A stretch of DNA of 33,412 nucleotides from assembly GCA_017458975.1 (NCBI GenBank), contig JAFSZK010000066.1:1-33412 (forward strand), in the 5' to 3' direction. A program made the position numbers and the translations under genes. The number at the start of each line of letters is the position of its first letter. The first letter of the stretch is position 1. This stretch comes from Eubacterium sp. (GTDB taxonomy: Bacteria > Bacillota > Clostridia > Oscillospirales > Acutalibacteraceae). The notes below the pieces were generated by a model. That model was not told the origin of the DNA and did no database searches. It saw only the letters and a program-made list of their open reading frames with translations. Below are positions 14,986-24,000 of the stretch, in pieces.

Positions 14986-16116
14986 ATGGAACTTAACAGA
15001 AGTGCTATTAAGCAGCAGGCAAGAGAGTTATTAAAAGGAAGAGTATTAAAGCTGTTCTTTATTATGTTTATCATAGGTATTATTACGGGCGCCGCAAGCG
15101 GCGTTTCAACAAGCGTTTCAAATATTAACAATGCGTTTGATATTCCGAACTCCTCGGGTGATATTAATATCGGCGAATACAGTGACCTTGACGACGTTGA
15201 GGAGTTTTTTGAGAACCAAACCGAACCGAGCGTAAGCGCTCCGACAGCAGCTGCAGCAAGCATTGCGGGTTCGCTCGGCGGTATTATTGCGTTTTTACTT
15301 TCTCCGCTTAATATTATGCTTATCGCGGTATTTCTTTTCCTTATCAAGGGTCAGGATTTATCCTTTGGCGACGGTTTAACCTATATCTTTAAAAACACCT
15401 TCAGCAAGAATTATCTTAATCTCATTTTACATCAGTTCTTAAAGGGACTTTTCCTGGGCTTGCTCTTTATGCTGTTTATTATTCCGGGAGTTATATTCTA
15501 CTATAAATGGTATTTTTCCGAAACAATACTTGCGGAGAATCCTGCAATGGAATGGAAGGACGCAATGGACGTCTCAAAGAAAATGACCAACAACCACAAG
15601 GGCGAGCTTTTTGTTCTTGATTTAAGCTTTATTCTTTGGGGACTTCTCTGTATAGTAACGTTCGGCTTTGCTTCAATTTACGTAGGACCTTATATAAAGA
15701 CTACCAAGGCTCTCTACTTTGAAAACTTCAGACAGAGGGGCTTTGCAAACGGAGAAATCAATCCTGACGATTTTTATTCTCAGTCCAAGTATCAGTTACC
15801 TAAACAGGAAAACTATCAGTCCCCGCAGTATCAGCAGCCTCAGTATCAGGCTCCCGTACAGCCTCAGTATCAGGCTCCTGCACAGCCTCAGTATCAGGCT
15901 CCTGCACAACCGCAGTACCAGGCTCCTGCACAACCGCAGTATCAGCAACCGCAGTATTATCAGCCTCCGGTTCAGCCTCAGCAGCAGCCTGACAGAATGC
16001 CCGATGAAGCTATTTATAACCCTTTGGGCGCATATGCGCCACAACCCGCCGTGCCTCAGCCTGAGACCGAAAGCACAAATGAGCAGAGCTTTGAACAGCC
16101 TGACGGAGAATTATAA
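14986..16116 (+). CDS. DUF975-family membrane protein with Q/P/Y-rich repeat tail
   Basis: 376 residues. The first about 245 residues match DUF975 (NRSAIKQQARELLKG at the start; KGELFVLDLSFILWGLLCI near 204). About four or five membrane helices are present (about 23-40, 92-118, 146-170, 205-232). Residues about 265-335 are a tail of QPQYQAPA-type octapeptides, encoded by 24-bp tandem repeats at about 15822-15970. The tail is likely cytoplasmic and disordered. Function unknown. GGAGG precedes the ATG; it is 9 bases after glyS. A hairpin terminator follows. Confidence 0.8.
   Translation: MELNRSAIKQQARELLKGRVLKLFFIMFIIGIITGAASGVSTSVSNINNAFDIPNSSGDINIGEYSDLDDVEEFFENQTEPSVSAPTAAAASIAGSLGGIIAFLLSPLNIMLIAVFLFLIKGQDLSFGDGLTYIFKNTFSKNYLNLILHQFLKGLFLGLLFMLFIIPGVIFYYKWYFSETILAENPAMEWKDAMDVSKKMTNNHKGELFVLDLSFILWGLLCIVTFGFASIYVGPYIKTTKALYFENFRQRGFANGEINPDDFYSQSKYQLPKQENYQSPQYQQPQYQAPVQPQYQAPAQPQYQAPAQPQYQAPAQPQYQQPQYYQPPVQPQQQPDRMPDEAIYNPLGAYAPQPAVPQPETESTNEQSFEQPDGEL
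15822..15972 (+). repeat. 24-bp coding tandem repeats (QPQYQAPA units)
   Basis: Four near-identical 24-base units and partial copies of CAGCCTCAGTATCAGGCTCC occur in frame within the DUF975 gene. Copy number could vary by slippage. Confidence 0.85.
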
Positions 16117-16122
16117 TTTTTA

Positions 16123-16147
16123 ACGGCGGATTATATCCGCCTTTTAT
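16123..16147 (+). terminator. Hairpin terminator after the DUF975 gene
   Basis: GGCGGAT-TAT-ATCCGCC (16125-16141) followed by TTTTA. Confidence 0.7.
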
Positions 16148-16157
16148 AGTTAAGCTT

Positions 16158-17765
16158 ATGAAAAAGACTGAAAAGCTGAAAAGCATAAACCCGTTAATTA
16201 TAACGGGAGTGGTTTTAAGAATTATATATTTTGCCGTTAATTTAATTGTCGGCGGTAATCATATTGACGAGGCTATGACGGGACTTAACGCCGCCAGCCT
16301 TGCCGACAAAATGACGGATATTACGGGTGAAAGACTGCCGGTTTACTTTGATACGTGGGTAATCGGGGGTCAGTCGCCCTTTGCGACTTATCTTTCTTCG
16401 CTTTTTATAAAGCTTTTCGGCTACAATCTTTTTGCGCTCAGATTGCCGGCGCTGATTTTCAGCGTCCTCGGCTTTATCGCCTTTTACGGTTTCGTAAAAG
16501 AGGTGTTTAAGGACGAGCTTTATATAAAGGTATTTACGTCAATTGCGTGTATATCTCCGTTTCTTCTCTTTTCGGGCGCGTATCTTCTTGACTGTAACTA
16601 TCTTGCGTATATGCTCGTTTTCGCGCTGTATTTTCTTGCAAGGGCGATAAATGAAAACAAAACGGCTTTTTATGCGCTCTCATCGGCGTTTTTCGGACTT
16701 GGTTTTTACTGCTATATTGCCTCCGTGCTGATTATTCCGCCGATGCTTATTGCACTCTATCTGACTCTTATCATTAAAAAGAAAATTGATTTTAAAGCCG
16801 TTATTGTAAGTGTAATAAGCGTCTTTATCGTGTCTGTTCCTTTTATACTTTTCGGGCTCGTAAGCCTTAAGATTATACCGGAATTTACACTATTCGGCTT
16901 CAGCTTTTTTGAAATGCCGAATTATTCAAGAGGCAGCAGCATTGCGCTTGGAGCAGACAGTCTGGTTAATCTTGTTGCTTGTTTTATTTTCCTTGTATTT
17001 CCCGAAAACGAAAGTCTCGGTATCGGCGTAAATATTTTCCAGTATGCAAATATTTTCGGCGGATTATTTATGCTTTTCGGAGTTATAAAGCTTGTTATTT
17101 CACAAAGAAAAAACAGAAAGGCGTTTACCTTTAATCAAAAGCTTTTTGCGTTCGCGTCGCTTGTCGGAATATTCTTTTTCTGTTTTCTTACGGTTGATAT
17201 GAGATTGGCTTATGCATACCGCTTCGGCGTGCTTTGCTTCCTTCTTTTATACCTTGAGGGAATTGGCGTTTGCGAATTTATCAAGTCGCTTAAAAGAATT
17301 GAGCCTAAGAAGATGCTTTCGGCGTTTTTGACTCTTACGTTTATAGCCTTTAACTTACAGTTTTTTGCGCTTTATGTTCCTCAGGTTAATAATAATTCCG
17401 AAATTATGTACGGCGACCCCGTGTATAAATGTTTGGATTTTGCAAAGGAACAGGACGCTCGTAATATTGCCGTATACGAGGATAACGCGATATATATGAG
17501 CGACATTTCGGTTTATCTCAGGAATTATTATTATCCCGACGAAAAACGCTTTATTAATCTTAAGGATGAAATAACCGAAAGAAGCGTTAATAAAAACGAG
17601 ATTCAGCCGACTAAGGACTTAAGTATTGTTTTTAAAAAGCCTGAAAAGAATACCTGCGTCAGCGAAGATTTTGCAATTATTCCTTCCGATAACCTGAACG
17701 GGATTAAGTATTCAAAGGATTATAAGGTTAAGGATTTCGGGAATATGACGGTAATATATAAGTAA
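16158..17765 (+). CDS. GT-C membrane glycosyltransferase (PMT/ArnT-like, GT39 family)
   Basis: 535 residues with about ten or more membrane helices. The first external loop has the acidic pair in GNHIDEAM (Asp37-Glu38), the site expected for catalysis and metal in GT-C enzymes using a lipid-phosphate sugar donor. A conserved GYNLFALRLPALIFSVLG follows, then many helices and a soluble C-terminal domain of about 130 residues. It likely transfers sugars to cell-surface polymers outside the membrane. The start codon has no clear Shine-Dalgarno sequence (AGTTAAGCTTATG), so the start is less certain. It has its own terminator at 17765-17794. Confidence 0.75.
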   Translation: MKKTEKLKSINPLIITGVVLRIIYFAVNLIVGGNHIDEAMTGLNAASLADKMTDITGERLPVYFDTWVIGGQSPFATYLSSLFIKLFGYNLFALRLPALIFSVLGFIAFYGFVKEVFKDELYIKVFTSIACISPFLLFSGAYLLDCNYLAYMLVFALYFLARAINENKTAFYALSSAFFGLGFYCYIASVLIIPPMLIALYLTLIIKKKIDFKAVIVSVISVFIVSVPFILFGLVSLKIIPEFTLFGFSFFEMPNYSRGSSIALGADSLVNLVACFIFLVFPENESLGIGVNIFQYANIFGGLFMLFGVIKLVISQRKNRKAFTFNQKLFAFASLVGIFFFCFLTVDMRLAYAYRFGVLCFLLLYLEGIGVCEFIKSLKRIEPKKMLSAFLTLTFIAFNLQFFALYVPQVNNNSEIMYGDPVYKCLDFAKEQDARNIAVYEDNAIYMSDISVYLRNYYYPDEKRFINLKDEITERSVNKNEIQPTKDLSIVFKKPEKNTCVSEDFAIIPSDNLNGIKYSKDYKVKDFGNMTVIYK

Positions 17766-17796
17766 ACGGGCGTTGGTACAAACGCCCGTTTTTATT
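17765..17796 (+). terminator. Terminator after the GT-C gene
   Basis: AACGGGCGTT-GGTACA-AACGCCCGTT (17765-17790) with a T run, beginning at the stop codon. Confidence 0.85.
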
Positions 17797-17799
17797 ATC

Positions 17800-17828
17800 T
17801 TGCTTAATAAGTTTAAAAGTGATATAAT
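17800..17828 (+). promoter_or_regulatory. Promoter of the secreted lipase-like gene
   Basis: TTGCTT (17800-17805) and TATAAT (17823-17828) with a 17-base spacer, 30 bases before the start codon. Confidence 0.7.
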
Positions 17829-17858
17829 ATTTTCAGTATAACAAAAGGAGAGGGAAAT

Positions 17859-19358
17859 ATGAAGAAAAGATTAGTTCAGCTTATGTGCGTTACTCTTTGC
17901 TTTATAACGGTTTTCTGCTCGGCGAGCATTGCCTTTGCAAAGGAAAAGGTAACCCCCGTAATTGTTGTTCACGGTCTCGGAGGAAGCGACCTCTACCAGC
18001 ATCTCGGAACTCCCGACGAGGTTAAAATTCCTCAATTCGGAATTGAAGTTGAAGCAATGCTTAAAAACAAAACGATTCTCGACGAAGCGCTTAAGCTTTT
18101 TTCAAGCGATATGGAGCCGAATTATGAGGACTTGTTCGAGGCGCTCGGAAACTATTTTGAAGCCACCAATCTGAATTATACCAAAAACGGTACCGCAAAG
18201 GCGGGACAGGGCGTAAACTGTTATTGGGAAACTCCGCTTTCAAAGCATAAGGAATACCTTACCATGCGCGATTTCTCAATCCCCGTAATCGCTCGCCAGA
18301 TTGCAAAGGATATAGGTAAAAAGAACGTTTACGCGTTTAATTATGACTGGCGCGCCGATATGTGCGAAAGCGCTAAAAGGCTTCGTAAAATGGTAGTTGC
18401 AGTAAAAAAACGCACGGGCGCAAAGAAGGTAACGATTGTAGCTCTTTCGCTCGGCGGAGCGGTAACCTCGGCTTATATGGATAAGTATAAGACTAAAAAG
18501 GATATCGCAAGATATATTCTTATTAACCCCGCGTATATGGGCGTTGACGTTGCGAGAGCGTTTTGCTTTGACCTTAAGTTTGACAAGAAAGCCGTTATAT
18601 CCTATCTTCATAAAATGGAGTACGACTTTAATGCCGGTCAGAAGGAAACAATCTTTAAGGCGGTAACGGCGCTTGGCGATTACCGAATAGGGTGCGGTCT
18701 TGACAATCTGAATAACCAGGTTATTGCAAACCCGGCAATGCGTAAAAAATTCTTTAATACGGTTGTTAAACCGTGGATAGGAAATATTCCCGCTTTTTAT
18801 GAGCTTATTCCGTATAAGGATTTTAATAAGGCCGTTGAAAATATGAGTAAAATCGGCTATCTTGATAAGAGCAGCGGACTCTATAAAAAGATAACTAATT
18901 ACCATAAGGTACAGGGAAGATTCAAGAAGAATCTTAAGTATGTTAAAAAACACGGAGCCGAGGTTGCGGTTATTGCCAATTACGGAACAAAGGGACTTCC
19001 CGTAACCTCAAAGAAGAACAACCATACCGACCTTCTTATTGATACAAAATATGCGTCGGTAGGCGCAACCGTTGCTCAATACGGCAAGAAGCTTAAGGGT
19101 AAGAAGGCAAAGGGAAAGTATGTATCCCCTGATAAGGCTATTAACGCGGGAACCTGTACGCTTCCCGATAATACCTGGTTCTTTAAAAACGTAATTCACG
19201 GACTCTATATTTATAACGCGGATACAACTAAATTCATTGCCGCCCTCTCAACGGGAAAGGTTAAATGCAATCTTAAATCGGTTAAAAAGAAATACGGTTA
19301 TTCCCAGTTCCTTAAAGCCGACGTCGACCAGAACCTTAAAAACATAAAAAAGAAATAA
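17859..19358 (+). CDS. Secreted LCAT-like alpha/beta-hydrolase (lipase or acyltransferase)
   Basis: 499 residues. A signal peptide covers about 1-27 (cleavage near AFA-KE). The alpha/beta-hydrolase core starts with PVIVVHGLGGSD (His38 region, oxyanion hole). It continues with AFNYDWRAD and the nucleophile elbow ALSLGG with Ser197, where the usual first Gly of GXSXG is Ala. This pattern is typical of lecithin:cholesterol acyltransferase-like proteins. The C-terminus is lysine-rich. It likely hydrolyses or transfers acyl chains outside the cell; the substrate is unknown. AAAAGGAGAGG precedes the ATG. It is a single-gene unit. Confidence 0.75.
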   Translation: MKKRLVQLMCVTLCFITVFCSASIAFAKEKVTPVIVVHGLGGSDLYQHLGTPDEVKIPQFGIEVEAMLKNKTILDEALKLFSSDMEPNYEDLFEALGNYFEATNLNYTKNGTAKAGQGVNCYWETPLSKHKEYLTMRDFSIPVIARQIAKDIGKKNVYAFNYDWRADMCESAKRLRKMVVAVKKRTGAKKVTIVALSLGGAVTSAYMDKYKTKKDIARYILINPAYMGVDVARAFCFDLKFDKKAVISYLHKMEYDFNAGQKETIFKAVTALGDYRIGCGLDNLNNQVIANPAMRKKFFNTVVKPWIGNIPAFYELIPYKDFNKAVENMSKIGYLDKSSGLYKKITNYHKVQGRFKKNLKYVKKHGAEVAVIANYGTKGLPVTSKKNNHTDLLIDTKYASVGATVAQYGKKLKGKKAKGKYVSPDKAINAGTCTLPDNTWFFKNVIHGLYIYNADTTKFIAALSTGKVKCNLKSVKKKYGYSQFLKADVDQNLKNIKKK

Positions 19359-19380
19359 TACCAAATAAAAAAGTTAATAT

Positions 19381-19545
19381 AAAAAAGCCTTCCCCTTGAG
19401 GGGAAGGTGTCGGCAACACCGACGGATGAGGTGGTGGATTGCCGAAGGCAAGACGGATGAGGCGTAAGCTTTAAATGTTTTTTATTATTTCCACCTCATC
19501 AGTTTCGCTTCGCTCAACAGCTTCCCCTCAAGGGGAAGCCTTTTT
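19381..19545. mobile_element. MITE-like repeat with ~54-bp inverted ends
   Basis: The left end 19381-19434 (with CTTCCCCTTGAGGGGAAGG and GATGAGGTGG) is the inverted partner of 19491-19545 (CCACCTCATC and CTTCCCCTCAAGGGGAAGCC). There is no open reading frame. The right arm CTTCCCC-TCA-AGGGGAAG followed by CCTTTTTCTTTTT also works as a plus-strand terminator for the lipase gene. I recognise this as a repeat type widespread in gut Clostridia; I cannot name a curated family. Confidence 0.75.
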
Positions 19546-19595
19546 CTTTTTCGGATTTGGCATTACAAATCCTATGCTCGCTACAATCTGTGACA
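19541..19595 (+). repeat. Shared 55-bp element, copy B
   Basis: It begins in the T run TTTTTCTTTTTCGG, contains a perfect small hairpin GGATTTG-GCATTA-CAAATCC, and ends CTGTGACA. It matches the minus strand of 30603-30657 nearly base for base. In both places it follows a terminator hairpin and precedes the promoter of an accessory gene. Confidence 0.75.
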
Positions 19596-19602
19596 ATAAT
19601 AA

Positions 19603-19631
19603 TTGCGTAAGTGATATTAAAGTGATATAAT
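19603..19631 (+). promoter_or_regulatory. Promoter of the accessory gene in cassette B
   Basis: TTGCGT (19603-19608) and TATAAT (19626-19631) with a 17-base spacer. A small hairpin ACATTTG-ATAATAAG-CAAATGT follows at about 19633-19654. Confidence 0.65.
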
Positions 19632-19670
19632 GACATTTGATAATAAGCAAATGTAAAAAGGAGAAAACAA

Positions 19671-20135
19671 ATGACAAGCGAGTTTGATATGTCAACGATT
19701 AATATTCCTTATGGAGTATTACATGATTCTTGTCTTAAAAGCGTAACAAACGAAAACAACAAAATGACTTTTTCTTTTGATGTTAATATCTATCCTGAAG
19801 ATTATACGGATGATTTTTACAAACAATATAAGGATTTTAAACATTGCGACATGATCGTTGAGATGGTTAAAGAACCTTGGAACTATTTTGTTCTTGAAAC
19901 ATGTATGAATAATCGTGGTAAAATCAAAGGGCTGAGCATAAACAGAGAAACATTTTTAGATGCTGTTAACTCTGCTGTTAGGGTTACATTTGTTGAGTGC
20001 GCTGTATCAGATAATGAATTCAAAATTGAATTAAGTGTTAATTTTTGGCACGCCAAAGGAAAACGAAAATATAGAAAATACGATATGTGTTATATTTCAT
20101 TAGATGCGACTAAAGTAATATGGGAATGGTATTAA
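19671..20135 (+). CDS. Small soluble protein of unknown function (cassette B)
   Basis: 154 residues, no signal peptide or membrane helix. It has mixed alpha/beta character with many acidic and aromatic residues (YPEDYTDDFYKQYKDFKHCD; the end is ATKVIWEWY). AAAGGAG precedes the ATG. The gene is AT-rich relative to its neighbours and sits between a MITE and a terminator, in the gap between convergent genes, so it is probably acquired. Its size and composition recall immunity-type proteins, but this is only an impression; no family is recognised. Confidence 0.7.
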   Translation: MTSEFDMSTINIPYGVLHDSCLKSVTNENNKMTFSFDVNIYPEDYTDDFYKQYKDFKHCDMIVEMVKEPWNYFVLETCMNNRGKIKGLSINRETFLDAVNSAVRVTFVECAVSDNEFKIELSVNFWHAKGKRKYRKYDMCYISLDATKVIWEWY

Positions 20136-20176
20136 AAAAGAAGTGTGACTGATGACTCAGTCACACTTCTTTTTTA
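20134..20176. terminator. Bidirectional terminator between cassette B and glgA
   Basis: AGAAGTGTGACTG (20139-20151) pairs with CAGTCACACTTCT (20158-20170), flanked by A's and T's, so it can stop transcription from both sides. Confidence 0.85.
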
Positions 20177-20205
20177 CGTACACCTCTTTGAGGCTCTTTT
20201 ATTTT

Positions 20206-21633
20206 TTATTCTTTTATAAGCGCTTTATACATTTTAATGTATTCGTTAGCGCTCTTGCCCCAGCTCATATCACACTCGAGGGCGCGTTTTACGAGCGTTT
20301 TCCAGAGCTTCTTATCCGCGTATGCTTCAACACCTCTGTAAATAGCGCCGAGCATATCGTATGCGTCATAGGTCTGGAAGGTGAAGCCGTTACCCTCGCC
20401 GTCGCCGCAGTCTGTAATCGAATCCTTAAGTCCGCCTGTCTCACGAACGATAGGAATAGTACCGTAGCGAAGCGCAATCATCTGGGAGAGTCCGCAGGGC
20501 TCGCTCTTACTCGGCATTAAGAAGAGGTCGCAGCCTGCGTAAATTTTTCTTGAAAGCTCGGGAACAAAGCCGATTGTAATACCGACCTTGTCGGGATACT
20601 TGTCGTGCATCTCGCGGAAGAAGCTTTCATACTGCCACTCGCCTGAGCCGAGTACGACGTACTGAATATCTCTTTCCCAAAGGCTCTTTTCAAATACCTC
20701 TTTAATGAGGTCGAAGCCCTTATGGCCCGCAAGACGGGAAACGATACCGATAAGCGGAACGTCGTCTCTTACCGCCATACCGAGCTGCTCCTGGAGCGCC
20801 TTTTTGTTCTTTGCCTTAGCCGCCTCAAATCTCTTTGAATTATAATTAGCGGCAATGCATTTATCGGTTTCGGGATTGTAGTTTTCGGTATCAATACCGT
20901 TTAAGATTCCGCAAAGCTTCCAGCTTCTCTGGTTTAAAATCGGGTCAAGTCCGTGTGAGAACCACGGGTCGAGGATTTCCTTTGCGTAAGTCGGGGATAC
21001 GGTTGTAACCTTGTTTGCGCACTCGATACCTGCCTTCATAAAGTTTACAAGGCCGTCATACTGAATAAGGTTTGTAAACTCGGGAGCTATGCCGAGAACG
21101 TCGTCAAGAAGCTCGTTTCCGTATTTGCCCTGGTACTGAATATTGTGAATAGTGAAAACGGTTTTAATGTTTTCAAAGCCCTCTCTCTGAGCATAGTAAC
21201 AGGAATAATAGAGGGGGGTCAAAGCGCTCTGCCAGTCGTTACAGTGGATAATATCGGGCTTCCAGTCAAGCTCGGGAATTATCTCAAGCACCGCTCTTGC
21301 AAAGAAGGCAAATCTCTCCGCGTCGTCATAGTGTCCGTAAATACCGTCGCGCTTAAAATAATACTGGTTATCAAGGAAGTAATATATTACTCCGTTGTGC
21401 TTTGCTTCGAAAATTCCGCAATACTGTCTTCTCCACGAAACCGGAACGGAAATAGAGGTGATGAATTTCATCTTGTCCTTATATTCCTGTTTAATGGAGT
21501 CGTAAAGAGGCATTACAACGCGGCAACCGATAAGTCTTTTTCTCAGCGCTGCGGGAAGCGAGCCCGCAACGTCGCCGAGTCCGCCCGACGCCATAAACGG
21601 CAATGCTTCCGATGATACGTATAATACTTTCAT
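20206..21633 (-). CDS. glgA: Glycogen synthase (ADP-glucose, GT5)
   Basis: 475 residues, normal for GlgA. Adds glucose from ADP-glucose to glycogen chains. The N-terminus MKVLYVSSEALPFMASGGLG aligns with the family start, but the usual KTGGL loop reads ASGGL, so the donor-binding Lys is Ala. The second half has the GT-B sequences LVGIVSRLAGHKGFDLI-like (here IGIVSRLAGHKGFDLI), PSKSEPCGLSQMIALRYG and RETGGLKDSI. It is the last gene of the glycogen operon, 10 bases after glgD, with AGGAG upstream. Confidence 0.92.
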   Translation of the reverse strand: MKVLYVSSEALPFMASGGLGDVAGSLPAALRKRLIGCRVVMPLYDSIKQEYKDKMKFITSISVPVSWRRQYCGIFEAKHNGVIYYFLDNQYYFKRDGIYGHYDDAERFAFFARAVLEIIPELDWKPDIIHCNDWQSALTPLYYSCYYAQREGFENIKTVFTIHNIQYQGKYGNELLDDVLGIAPEFTNLIQYDGLVNFMKAGIECANKVTTVSPTYAKEILDPWFSHGLDPILNQRSWKLCGILNGIDTENYNPETDKCIAANYNSKRFEAAKAKNKKALQEQLGMAVRDDVPLIGIVSRLAGHKGFDLIKEVFEKSLWERDIQYVVLGSGEWQYESFFREMHDKYPDKVGITIGFVPELSRKIYAGCDLFLMPSKSEPCGLSQMIALRYGTIPIVRETGGLKDSITDCGDGEGNGFTFQTYDAYDMLGAIYRGVEAYADKKLWKTLVKRALECDMSWGKSANEYIKMYKALIKE

Positions 21634-21643
21634 AGCTGTACTC

Positions 21644-22768
21644 CTAAATTCTTGTATCCTTTGAGAGGCTTACGGGGAAGTTAGCCGCGCCCGAAAGCTC
21701 AATGCCGGATTTAATATTACAATTCTTATCAGCAATAATGTAATTAATCTTTGCGTTTTCGCCGATTACGGTATCCTGCATAAGAATTGAGTTTTTAACT
21801 ACTGCGCCCTCTTCAATTTTTACACCCTTGAAGATAATGCAGTTTTCAACCGTGCCCTTAATCTGGCAACCGTCGGCGATAAGAGAATTATTAATCTTGG
21901 CCTCGGTACCGTAGAGAGTGGGCATATCGTCTCTTTCCTTAGTGTAAATCGGTCTGTCGGGAGCGAAAAGCTTTTCTCTCTTGTCCTTAGCGAGAAGGCT
22001 CATAGAGATATCGTAATAGCTCTGTACGCTGTCAATTGTACCTACAAAATTCTTTGTAGCGTCATAGGCGTAAGCCATACCCGAATTAATACAGTTAAGA
22101 AGAATACTTCTCTGGAAGGAAACTTCATTTTTTGAATGAGCCGTTGTGATAAGCGACTGAAGAAGGTATTTTTTAATAAGTATAATATTGCACGAATAGA
22201 ATACCTCGCCGTCCTTATCGGGGTCGATTGCCGCGTCCTCAATTCTGCCGTTAGCGGCAACCTTGTTGAAAACGAGGGTGGACGCCGTATTTTTCGGCAT
22301 TTCTCCCTTAACGCCTACGATTGTAACAGCCGCCTTGCTGTTTTCGTGAGCCTCAAAGAGCTCCTCGTAGTCTATATTCATAATGTTATAGCAATCCGAA
22401 AGAAGCACATAGTCCTGAGTCGAATGGTCAAGAAAGCTCATGTTTCCGTAAATTGCGTCAATTCTGTTGCCCCACATAGTTGTTGAGTTAAGCGAGTAGG
22501 GAGGAAGAAGATACAGACCGTCGGTCTTTCTTGATAAATCCCAGGGCTTGCCCGTTCCTACATGGTCCATAAGTGAATTAAAGTTTGCGTTGGTTACAAC
22601 GCCGATTTTTGTAATCTGGCTTTCAACCATATTTGAAAGCGGGAAGTCGATAAGACGAAAACGTGAGCAAAACGGTACGGAGCCCATAGTTCTCATATCG
22701 GTTAAGCTCTCAAGCGTCTCTTCGTGAATATTAGCAAAAATCATTCCAAGAACCTTTTTTCCGTTCAT
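21644..22768 (-). CDS. glgD: GlgD, regulatory subunit of ADP-glucose pyrophosphorylase
   Basis: 374 residues. It resembles GlgC (FRLIDFPLSNMVESQI, WGNRIDAIYGN) but the catalytic GGXGTRL loop at the N-terminus is replaced by FANIHEETLESLTD, as expected for the non-catalytic GlgD subunit. The C-terminal half is a left-handed beta-helix with hexapeptide repeats. Family knowledge says GlgC and GlgD form a heteromeric enzyme in Firmicutes. The ATG is 3 bases after the glgC stop and its GAGGAGG site lies in the end of glgC, so the two are probably translationally coupled. Confidence 0.93.
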   Translation of the reverse strand: MNGKKVLGMIFANIHEETLESLTDMRTMGSVPFCSRFRLIDFPLSNMVESQITKIGVVTNANFNSLMDHVGTGKPWDLSRKTDGLYLLPPYSLNSTTMWGNRIDAIYGNMSFLDHSTQDYVLLSDCYNIMNIDYEELFEAHENSKAAVTIVGVKGEMPKNTASTLVFNKVAANGRIEDAAIDPDKDGEVFYSCNIILIKKYLLQSLITTAHSKNEVSFQRSILLNCINSGMAYAYDATKNFVGTIDSVQSYYDISMSLLAKDKREKLFAPDRPIYTKERDDMPTLYGTEAKINNSLIADGCQIKGTVENCIIFKGVKIEEGAVVKNSILMQDTVIGENAKINYIIADKNCNIKSGIELSGAANFPVSLSKDTRI

Positions 22769-22771
22769 GTC

Positions 22772-23980
22772 TTATACCTCCTCTCCTGATGCAATCATAT
22801 CCTTGGGTGCAATTTTTGTACCCGTTTTAATTTTAGCATTTGAGCCGATTACGGCAATGCCCCAGTTTTCGGGATTATCCAAATCCTCGGGTATTGCGCC
22901 GACCTCTGCGCCCTCTTCAATAACAGCGTCCTCGGCAATTATTGAATAGTAAACCTTTGCGCCCTTTTTAATGGTTGCTCCCGGCATAATTACCGAATAC
23001 TTAACCTCGGCGTCCTCTTCTACCGTAACATCGGGCGAGATAACGGAATAATCAATTTCGCCTTCAATCTCACAGCCCTCGCCTACCGACGAGTTTTCCA
23101 CCTTTGCCTTGCTTCCGATATAGCTCGGGGGCGACATCGGATTTCTTGAGTAAATCTTCCAGGTCTTGTCGCTTAAATCAAGGTCAACGTTCGGATTAAT
23201 AATATCAAGATTAGCTTCCCAGAGAGAGTCGATTGTTCCTCCGTCCTTCCAATAGCCCTTGAACGGGAAGGCAAACATTCTCTGCTCATCAGCAAGCATA
23301 GCGGGAATAATATTTTTACCGAAGTCGTTTGAGGAATTCGGGTCCGCCTCGTCCTCGGTAAGGTATTTTTTAAGTTTGTCCCATGAGAAAACGTATACGC
23401 CCATTGACGCCTTGTTTGATTTGGGCTCAGCCGGCTTCTCGGCAAACTCGTAAATCTTGTCGTTTTCATCGGTTGCAAGAATACCGAAGCGCGAAGCCTC
23501 CTCCCACGGAACCTCGAGAACCGCGATGGTGCAGTCCGCGTTGTTCTTCTTGTGGAAGTCAATCATCTTAGCGTAATTCATCTTATAGATATGGTCGCCC
23601 GAAAGAATTACAACATATTCAGGGTCGTATTTTTCGATAAATGCAATATTCTGATAAATAGCGTTTGCGGTTCCCTTGTACCACTCAGCTCCGCCGATTG
23701 CCTCATAGGGTGAAAGAACGTGAACGCCGCCGTTGAGTCTGTCCAGATCCCAGGGCTGTCCGTTTCCGAGGTAATCGTTAAGAACGAGGGGCTGATATTG
23801 GGTAAGCACGCCAACCGTGTATATACCGCTGTTAACGCAGTTTGAAAGCGGAAAGTCGATAATGCGGTAATTTCCGCCGTAGGGAACTGCGGGCTTTGCA
23901 ATGCTCTTTGTAAGCACTCCGAGACGCGAGCCCTGACCGCCTGCAAGAAGCATTGCAACAACATCTGTTTTATGTTTCAT
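22772..23980 (-). CDS. glgC: Glucose-1-phosphate adenylyltransferase (ADP-glucose pyrophosphorylase)
   Basis: 402 residues. Makes ADP-glucose from ATP and glucose-1-phosphate, the first committed step of glycogen synthesis. The N-terminal nucleotidyltransferase loop [16 protein letters not shown] is intact, followed by [20 protein letters not shown], the [15 protein letters not shown] metal and substrate region and EFAEKP. The C-terminus is a hexapeptide beta-helix ([20 protein letters not shown]). CGGAGG precedes the ATG. It is 20 bases after glgB. Confidence 0.95.
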   Translation of the reverse strand: MKHKTDVVAMLLAGGQGSRLGVLTKSIAKPAVPYGGNYRIIDFPLSNCVNSGIYTVGVLTQYQPLVLNDYLGNGQPWDLDRLNGGVHVLSPYEAIGGAEWYKGTANAIYQNIAFIEKYDPEYVVILSGDHIYKMNYAKMIDFHKKNNADCTIAVLEVPWEEASRFGILATDENDKIYEFAEKPAEPKSNKASMGVYVFSWDKLKKYLTEDEADPNSSNDFGKNIIPAMLADEQRMFAFPFKGYWKDGGTIDSLWEANLDIINPNVDLDLSDKTWKIYSRNPMSPPSYIGSKAKVENSSVGEGCEIEGEIDYSVISPDVTVEEDAEVKYSVIMPGATIKKGAKVYYSIIAEDAVIEEGAEVGAIPEDLDNPENWGIAVIGSNAKIKTGTKIAPKDMIASGEEV

Positions 23981-24000
23981 TTGTTGTATCCTCCGTTACA

